Below, piece after piece: positions 58,486 to 64,000 of a DNA stretch of 64,000 bases. The stretch is from positions 1,608,001 through 1,672,000 of the forward strand of contig NZ_JAHBRW010000001.1 in NCBI RefSeq assembly GCF_018398315.1, written 5' to 3'. The position numbers and the translations under genes were made by a program. The DNA is from Chelatococcus sp. YT9. GTDB taxonomy: Bacteria; Pseudomonadota; Alphaproteobacteria; Rhizobiales; Beijerinckiaceae. How positions within the stretch are numbered: the stretch's first letter is position 1; the number at the start of each line of letters is the position of its first letter. The notes under the pieces are model-generated. The model saw only the letters and a program-made list of their open reading frames with translations, was not told the origin of the DNA and searched no databases.

Positions 58486-59568
58486 CTATTGCGCCTTTAC
58501 CGGCGGCGCGATCGATGCGGTTTCTGGCGGCAGCAGGGCGAATTCCAGCAGCAGGGAGCGCTGGAACATCGAGAAATTATCGTCTGATATCAGCGTGAGG
58601 ATGGTTTCGCCGGCGGCGTTCCGGTGCGCGGCCAGCCCTTCCATGTTGTCGATTTCGGCGGCAAGATCTGCCGTCAGCAGGATTTCCCCATCGATGACGG
58701 CGCCGGGCCGCACCGCGGCGCGATCCACGAGGCGCAAGCGCGTAGCGAGGCTGAAGGGCGGCACATAGCGGCGCTCCAGCAGTACAAGGTCGCCGCCTGG
58801 CAGAAATGCCATGTCGGTGATGGCGAAGCCATCATGGCGGACGACGCTGAAGGTGCCTTTTCGCGAGCCGGTGAGGATGAAGCCGTCTGGCCCTCCGGCG
58901 CGCGGAGGCTCCTCCGCAATGCTCACCACGGCGCCCGCAACAGGACTTCCGGGGGGCGCGACACCAATCGATTCAAGGCCTCTGTTCCGGCCGAGCGCCT
59001 TTACCTCGCGTGGCAGCGGCACGGATTTGGCCGGGCCCCGCGGCCCCTCCTGACCCCAATCGAAGCGCAGCACCTCATGTGTGCGTTCGACGGGGATATA
59101 GGCCACAGGGCCTGCCATCGCGAGGCCTTCGGTATCGTAGGAGCGCGTGGAAGCGAGTGGCCGGCCGGTTGGCGAGGGGAGCTGGCCCATGACGGCGCGA
59201 TCGAGGCCGACCATCCGCCCACCGGCCTCTATGACATCGGCGCTCAGCCAATAACCCTTGTCGGAAATGGCGGTGAGACGCCGCCCGTCGGGCGATCGCG
59301 CCAGGCCGGAAAAGCCGCCGAAGGCTGGGTGAGGGGACCGCAGTTGCAAACCGCCGCGGAATTCCAGGCGGCCGAAGCGCTGCCGATCTGGTGCGCTGCC
59401 TGTGAAAGCGGAGATTGCCGTTGCGTTGATCGCAATCGGCTCTGGCCCTTTCGCCAGAACCTCCGAGATGGCCGCGCCCTGCGGCACGGCGACCGCGACG
59501 GCCAGCATGGCGAGACCGATCCGCAGGGAGCGGTTCGTGGCCAGCCATGCGGGCGATCGTAGTTGCAT
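58486..59568 (-). CDS. Esterase-like activity of phytase family protein, exported
   Basis: A 360-residue protein with an N-terminal signal-like helix (SLRIGLAMLAVAVAVPQGAA). The body matches the phytase-like domain family: GGLQLRSPHPAFGGFSGLARSPDGRRLTAISDKGYWLSADV, YDTEGLAMAGPVAYIPVERTHEVLRF, NRGLESIGV, DMAFLPGGDLVLLERRY and NMEGLAAHRNAAGETILTLISDDNFS. A beta-propeller fold in the periplasm is expected. Whether it hydrolyses phosphoesters is not established for the family in bacteria. It lies 9 nt after cobT on the same strand, so probably belongs to that transcript. Confidence 0.88.
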   Translation of the reverse strand: MQLRSPAWLATNRSLRIGLAMLAVAVAVPQGAAISEVLAKGPEPIAINATAISAFTGSAPDRQRFGRLEFRGGLQLRSPHPAFGGFSGLARSPDGRRLTAISDKGYWLSADVIEAGGRMVGLDRAVMGQLPSPTGRPLASTRSYDTEGLAMAGPVAYIPVERTHEVLRFDWGQEGPRGPAKSVPLPREVKALGRNRGLESIGVAPPGSPVAGAVVSIAEEPPRAGGPDGFILTGSRKGTFSVVRHDGFAITDMAFLPGGDLVLLERRYVPPFSLATRLRLVDRAAVRPGAVIDGEILLTADLAAEIDNMEGLAAHRNAAGETILTLISDDNFSMFQRSLLLEFALLPPETASIAPPVKAQ

Positions 59569-59577
59569 GGCTTGCGA

Positions 59578-61479
59578 TCAGGCGTAGGCCGAGCGGCGTG
59601 CACGCACACCGGCTCCACGCTTCGGAGCGGGCTTCTCCTCGAAGAGCTCGGCCAGCTTTTCCGTCATGACGCCACCGAGTTCCTCGGCGTCGACAAGCGT
59701 GACGGCGCGCCGATAATAACGCGTGACGTCGTGGCCGATGCCGATGGCGATGAGCTCCACGGGCGAGCGCTCCTCGATCTCGGCGATGACGTGCCGGAGA
59801 TGCCGCTCCAGATAGTTGCCGGGGTTGACGGACAATGTGGAATCGTCAACCGGGGCGCCGTCGGAGATGACCATCAGGATACGTCGTTGCTCCGGACGGC
59901 CGAGAAGGCGCTTATGGGCCCAATCAAGCGCTTCGCCGTCGATATTCTCCTTAAGCAGGCCTTCCCGCATCATAAGGCCGAGATTCCGGCGCGCTCGGCG
60001 CCAGGGAGCGTCGGCAGCCTTGTAGATGATGTGGCGCAGGTCGTTCAGCCGCCCAGGGTTGACGGGCTTGCCATTCTGCAACCAGGACTCACGCGATTGT
60101 CCGCCTTTCCAGGCGCGCGTCGTGAACCCGAGAATCTCGACCTTGACACCACAGCGCTCCAGTGTGCGTGCCAGCACGTCCGCGCAGGTGGCTGCAACCG
60201 TGATAGGTCGCCCACGCATGGAGCCCGAGTTATCGATCAGCAGTGAGACGACGGTGTCCTTGAAATCGGTGTCTTTCTCGCGCTTGAACGACAGCGGCTG
60301 GAAGGGGTCCGTCACAACCCGCGAGAGGCGCGCGGGATCGAGCATGCCCTCCTCCAGATCAAACTCCCATGAGCGGCTCTGCTGCGCGAGCAGACGCCGC
60401 TGCAGGCGGTTCGCGAGCCGCGCCACTACACCCTGGAGATTGTCGAGCTGCTTGTCGAGATAGGAGCGCAGCCGCGCCAATTCTTCCGGATCACACAGCT
60501 CTTCGGCGGCGATGATCTCGTCGAACTGGTTCGTGTAAACGCGGTAGTCAGGGCCGCGCGGCTCGTTGTGCCGAGGCGGTGGTGGGCGCCAGGCCTCCTC
60601 GGCGTCGTCCTCCTCGAAGGCGTCGCTGTCGTCGGGTACCTCGCCCTGCGGCGCTTCGGCCGTTTCGCTGGTGCCGTCCTCCATCTCGTCGCTGGCTTCG
60701 TCCGTCAGCTCGATGTCACCCTGCTCGGCGCTGGCGTCCTCCTGCGATTCGCCTTCGCCCTGTTCCTGCTTGTCGCCCTCTTCCTGGCTGTCGTCGGATT
60801 CGTCCTGCTCGCCCTCTGTGTCGGCATCTTCGGCCATGTCGAGATGCGTAAGGAGGTCACGGATCCCTCTCGCGAAAGCGCGCTGATTCTCAATCGTGCC
60901 GAGCAGGCTGTCGAGATCCTTGCCAGCCTTCGCTTCAATGACGTCTCGCCAGAGATCGACAATGCCCTGGGCTGCTGCCGGCGGCGGGCGGCCAGTCAAA
61001 CGCTCACGCACCATCAGGGCGATTGCATCCTCGAGGGGGGCGTCGTCACGGTCCGTGATGCCCTGCAGGTTCGCGCGCTGGAAGCGCTCCTCGAGCACGG
61101 CGGTCAGGTTGTCGCCGACCCCTGTCATCCGCCGGGCGCCGATTGCCTCGACACGTGCCTGTTCCACCGCATCGAAGATGGCGCGGGCCGCCGCGCCCTG
61201 TGGCGCCAGCTTGCGATGCGTCACATCGTTGTGGCACGCGAGCCGGAGCGCCATGGCGTCAGCCTGGCCGCGCAGCAGGGCCACGTCGTGGGGCGACATG
61301 CGCCGGGGGGGCTCGCTCAGGCGCGCCCGGCCGGGCGTCAGCGCCGGCTTGTCTGACGAGAACGCGACCTCCAGCTCCGGCTGCCGCGCGATGGCGCGCA
61401 GCGTCGTCGCTACGGCCTGCTTCAGCGGTTCTGTCGGCGCCTCCTTCGGCGAGGACGGCTTGCGATTGGAAATAGACAT
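59578..61479 (-). CDS. cobT: Cobaltochelatase subunit CobT
   Basis: A 633-residue subunit of the aerobic cobaltochelatase, which inserts Co2+ into hydrogenobyrinic acid a,c-diamide. The N-terminal helical domain ([24 protein letters not shown]) leads to a long acidic Glu/Asp/Gln-rich region (about 215-310), then a VWA domain with a complete MIDAS motif ([15 protein letters not shown]) and [18 protein letters not shown]-type continuation. It pairs with CobS as the AAA+ motor. GCAGGAGAC precedes the ATG. CobN, the large catalytic subunit, is not in the window. Confidence 0.96.
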   Translation of the reverse strand: MSISNRKPSSPKEAPTEPLKQAVATTLRAIARQPELEVAFSSDKPALTPGRARLSEPPRRMSPHDVALLRGQADAMALRLACHNDVTHRKLAPQGAAARAIFDAVEQARVEAIGARRMTGVGDNLTAVLEERFQRANLQGITDRDDAPLEDAIALMVRERLTGRPPPAAAQGIVDLWRDVIEAKAGKDLDSLLGTIENQRAFARGIRDLLTHLDMAEDADTEGEQDESDDSQEEGDKQEQGEGESQEDASAEQGDIELTDEASDEMEDGTSETAEAPQGEVPDDSDAFEEDDAEEAWRPPPPRHNEPRGPDYRVYTNQFDEIIAAEELCDPEELARLRSYLDKQLDNLQGVVARLANRLQRRLLAQQSRSWEFDLEEGMLDPARLSRVVTDPFQPLSFKREKDTDFKDTVVSLLIDNSGSMRGRPITVAATCADVLARTLERCGVKVEILGFTTRAWKGGQSRESWLQNGKPVNPGRLNDLRHIIYKAADAPWRRARRNLGLMMREGLLKENIDGEALDWAHKRLLGRPEQRRILMVISDGAPVDDSTLSVNPGNYLERHLRHVIAEIEERSPVELIAIGIGHDVTRYYRRAVTLVDAEELGGVMTEKLAELFEEKPAPKRGAGVRARRSAYA

Positions 61480-61529
61480 GGGTCTCCTGCCGCCGGCCGA
61501 TTATGGCATCGGACGCGGCGGCTCCATCA

Positions 61530-62516
61530 TCAGCTCAGGGCGACGTTCACGGTCGATTCCGGCAGCTCCTTGCCGAAGCAGCGCTGGTAGAACTCGGCGA
61601 CCAGCGAGCGCTCGAGTTCATCGCACTTGTTGAGGAAGGTCAGCCGGAAGGCAAACGCGATGTCGTTGAAGATATCTGCATTTTCCGCCCAGGTGATCAC
61701 CGTGCGCGGCGACATCACGGTCGACAGGTCGCCGTTGATGAAGGCGTTGCGCGTCATATCCGCCACGCGCACCATCTTGCTCACGGTGTCGCGGCCAGCC
61801 GCGTCGCGATAGTGCGGCGACTTGGCCACGACGATATCGACCTCGCGGTCGTGCGGCAGGTAGTTCAGCGTCGCGACGATCGACCAGCGGTCCATCTGGC
61901 CCTGGTTGATCTGCTGCGTGCCGTGGTAGAGGCCGGAGGTGTCGCCGAGACCCACCGTGTTGGCGGTGGCGAACAGCCGGAAGGCCGGATGCGGGCGGAT
62001 GACGCGGTTCTGGTCGAGCAGCGTGAGGCGACCCGAAACCTCGAGCACGCGCTGGATCACGAACATCACGTCCGGGCGGCCGGCATCATATTCGTCGAAC
62101 ACGAGCGCGATATTGTTCTGCAACGCCCAGGGCAGCATGCCATCACGGAATTCGGTGACCTGCATTCCATCCTTCACCACGATCGCGTCCTTGCCGACGA
62201 GATCGACGCGGCTGACGTGGCTGTCCAGGTTGACGCGCACGCACGGCCAGTTGAGGCGCGCGGCGACCTGTTCGATATGGGTCGACTTGCCCGTGCCGTG
62301 ATAGCCGGTGATCATCACGCGTCGGTTGCGGGCGAAGCCCGCGAGAATAGCGAGGGTGGTGTCCCGATCGAACAGATAGTCCGGGTCGAGGTCGGGTACA
62401 TGCTCATCAGGCTCGGAATAGGCGGGCACTTCGAGATCGGTTTCGATGCCGAACACCTTCTGCACGGACAGCTTCATGTCCGGGATGCCTGACTTGTTCT
62501 CACTCGTCGCTTGCAT
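61530..62516 (-). CDS. cobS: Cobaltochelatase subunit CobS
   Basis: A 328-residue AAA+ ATPase that drives the aerobic cobaltochelatase with CobT and CobN. Walker A is seen in [22 protein letters not shown], Walker B in [21 protein letters not shown], and the sensor region in [21 protein letters not shown]. The C-terminus [19 protein letters not shown] is typical. The ATG at 62516 has AGAGGAC directly before; an upstream ATG at 62528 would add four residues. It precedes cobT by 50 nt and follows the J-domain gene by about 300 nt. Confidence 0.97.
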   Translation of the reverse strand: MQATSENKSGIPDMKLSVQKVFGIETDLEVPAYSEPDEHVPDLDPDYLFDRDTTLAILAGFARNRRVMITGYHGTGKSTHIEQVAARLNWPCVRVNLDSHVSRVDLVGKDAIVVKDGMQVTEFRDGMLPWALQNNIALVFDEYDAGRPDVMFVIQRVLEVSGRLTLLDQNRVIRPHPAFRLFATANTVGLGDTSGLYHGTQQINQGQMDRWSIVATLNYLPHDREVDIVVAKSPHYRDAAGRDTVSKMVRVADMTRNAFINGDLSTVMSPRTVITWAENADIFNDIAFAFRLTFLNKCDELERSLVAEFYQRCFGKELPESTVNVALS

Positions 62517-62813
62517 AGGTCCTCTCACTCCGTCGCGGCAAGCTCATGCCGCTCGTGGGGCGACTCGCATAAGTTCTCACGCCGCCGATGCGATATCTCG
62601 CCACGATAACCATGGATTGCCGTCAGGTCTCTGCCAACACCCCTCCACAGCCCCAGGCCATGGAAGCGGCGGGCCGACAGCGACCCTGGAAACGAGATAC
62701 AGGGCCGCGTGCAAACAGGCAAATGGGCGAGCACCTCGCGGGGCCAAAATAAGCCGCGGCAGAAGCGCCCGCCAGCGCTCGCACCAGCGTCGTGCTTTCC
62801 GGATCCGCCGTGG

Positions 62814-63437
62814 TCAGCACAATCCAAGTGCCTTCAACGTGTTGTAGGCGCGGATAATGGCTTGCAGCCGCTCCTCGAAGGCCCGGTCGCCGCCATTCGC
62901 GTCAGGGTGAAAACGCTTCACCAGCAACTTGTAGCGAGCCTTGATCGTGACGGCATCCACCCCTTCGTCGAGGCCGAGCGTGTCGAGCGCCTGCAACGCG
63001 GGCTTCGAGAGCCTTGGCTTGGCCTCCTCCTGGCGCGCGGCCTGGTTGAATGCCCGCGCCCCGAAGACACCGAACGGATCCTCCACATTGGCTCCGGCCG
63101 CCTTGCCATTCTCACTGGCCGAACGCGTGGCGCCGCGCGCTGCCGCGTTCATGCCCATCGTCCAGGTGGGGCGGTGGCCGAGGACGGCATCCTTCTGGAA
63201 AGCGGCAACCGCGTCATCGCTCATGCCGTTGAAATAATTATAGGACTGGTTGTAGGCGCGCACATGCTCGAGGCAGAAGCGCCAGTACTCGTTCTCGTGG
63301 CCGCGTCCCTTTGGCGCGCGATGATCACCCGGCTTGTCGCAACCGGGATGCTCGCACACATGTGTTGCCGCCGCCGCCGGCTTGCTGGCCGTCGACTTCA
63401 CCCGGATGCGATCGAAGAGGCGCGAATTCAGATTCAT
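62814..63437 (-). CDS. J-domain protein (DnaJ-like, C-terminal J domain)
   Basis: A 207-residue protein. The N-terminal part has a Cys/His-containing segment (THVCEHPGCDKPGDHRAPKG, then YWRFCLEHVRAYN) that may bind a metal. The J domain is at the C-terminus, with DALDTLGL-type helix I, VTIKARYKLLVKRFHPDANGGDRAFEERLQAIIRAYNTLK including the HPD motif. C-terminal J domains recruit DnaK for a specific client. The conserved position beside cobS and bolA is typical for Hyphomicrobiales. Two ATGs (63443 and 63437) are possible; no ribosome-binding site decides. Confidence 0.9.
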   Translation of the reverse strand: MNLNSRLFDRIRVKSTASKPAAAATHVCEHPGCDKPGDHRAPKGRGHENEYWRFCLEHVRAYNQSYNYFNGMSDDAVAAFQKDAVLGHRPTWTMGMNAAARGATRSASENGKAAGANVEDPFGVFGARAFNQAARQEEAKPRLSKPALQALDTLGLDEGVDAVTIKARYKLLVKRFHPDANGGDRAFEERLQAIIRAYNTLKALGLC

Positions 63438-63671
63438 GACCATCAGATTATGTTTGCGCGAACAGCATGGACAAGTGGTTTAAAGACACGGCAGCCCCGC
63501 CATAAACTCGACCCTGGCCTTGGCTGGAGCCTCAACCACGGGGTTTGATCCGCGGACTGAGGCATTCGCACCCGATGGCGACGACCCGCACAGAGCCGCG
63601 TCCCTTGCAGCTTCCCCTCGGGCTATCCTCGGACTACGAACGTGTGACCCACTTCGCGAGAAGGAGCCCCC

Positions 63672-63953
63672 ATGGTCCGCGCCGACAGGATCAATGCCAA
63701 GCTAACCGCCGGTCTCGAGCCGCTCGCCCTGAGCGTCATCGATGAGTCGCACCAGCATGCCGGACATGGCGGCTGGCGTGAAGGCGGAGAAACACATTAC
63801 CGCATCACTATCGTCGCGGATGCTTTTACAGGCAAGTCGCGCCTGGAAAGGCACAGGCTCGTCAACGCGCTTCTCAAGGATGAATTCGCCGACGGCCTGC
63901 ACGCTCTCGCCATAGAAGCAGCAGCGCCTGGCGAGGCAGTGCGTGGCATTTGA
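63672..63953 (+). CDS. BolA-family protein
   Basis: A 93-residue BolA-like protein. RINAKLTAGLEPLALSVIDESHQHAGHGGW carries the conserved His residues that coordinate Fe-S clusters with monothiol glutaredoxins, and THYRITIVADAFTGKSRLERHRLVNALLKDEF contains the RH-rich nucleic-acid-like helix and second His. BolA proteins act in Fe-S trafficking, iron sensing and stress morphology. AAGGAG lies close upstream. It is divergent from the J-domain gene. Confidence 0.95.
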   Translation: MVRADRINAKLTAGLEPLALSVIDESHQHAGHGGWREGGETHYRITIVADAFTGKSRLERHRLVNALLKDEFADGLHALAIEAAAPGEAVRGI

Positions 63954-64000
63954 CTGTCATATTCTGCCGCGATGATGACGCATGAGTCGCTAATATGGTG

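Overview
This is a high-GC stretch of chromosome from an alphaproteobacterium, most likely Hyphomicrobiales (rhizobia-like). The evidence is the gene content and order: dnaA-dnaN-recF-gyrB, ubiE-ubiB-coaBC-dut, a full rimP-nusA-ylxR-infB-rbfA-truB-rpsO-pnp operon, the SUV3-like helicase/S4/fdxA/carD block, and the bolA/J-protein/cobS/cobT/rpmB block. I see no prophage, transposase, CRISPR array, tRNA or rRNA. The window is almost entirely core genome.

Layout. 1-4.1 kb: the end of an IclR-type regulator, then a peptide-type ABC importer (binding protein plus two permeases, no ATPase in the window). 4.3-12.2 kb: a class A penicillin-binding protein, a CPA1-type cation/proton antiporter, a class II glutamine amidotransferase, a NhaD-type antiporter and an exported chorismate-lyase-like protein. 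12.6-21.5 kb, all on the minus strand: rpsT, dnaA, dnaN, recF, a LysE-type exporter and gyrB, with a long, palindrome-rich region upstream of dnaA. 21.7-28.6 kb: mutM, and divergently ubiE, ubiB, coaBC, dut, an Rrf2 regulator and cysK. 28.9-39.8 kb, minus strand: the translation/RNA-metabolism operon, read rimP to pnp. 39.9-47.8 kb: a 2-hydroxychromene-2-carboxylate isomerase-like protein, argG overlapping an M50 peptidase, a Bcr/CflA-type exporter, typA and an orphan ATPase. 47.8-50 kb: a two-gene aldarate (sugar diacid) catabolic operon. 50.4-55.8 kb: carD, fdxA, an S4 RNA-binding protein and a very long SUV3-like helicase. 56.2-64 kb: a DUF3108 protein, rpmB, a VUT-family transporter, an esterase-like phytase protein, cobT, cobS, a J-domain protein and bolA.

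How genes work together. DnaA, the sliding clamp, RecF and GyrB serve replication initiation, processivity, repair and topology. UbiE and UbiB act in ubiquinone synthesis, and CoaBC makes coenzyme A intermediates. RimP, NusA, InfB, RbfA, TruB, S15 and PNPase couple transcription, ribosome maturation and RNA decay. CobS and CobT are two of the three subunits of aerobic cobaltochelatase. The enolase-superfamily enzyme and KdgD probably carry a sugar diacid to 2-oxoglutarate semialdehyde.

No clearly new multi-gene system was found. The best unexplained signals are non-coding or at protein termini: two adjacent perfect palindromes just upstream of dnaA; a pentapeptide (15-nt) tandem repeat in an N-terminal DnaA extension; five GANTC (CcrM-type) sites in 45 bp upstream of the helicase gene; a 16-bp perfect palindrome between a cysteine-poor Rrf2 regulator and cysK; and a pair of dispersed intergenic repeats. 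Most start codons were chosen by ribosome-binding site, family length and conserved N-terminus, and alternatives are stated.
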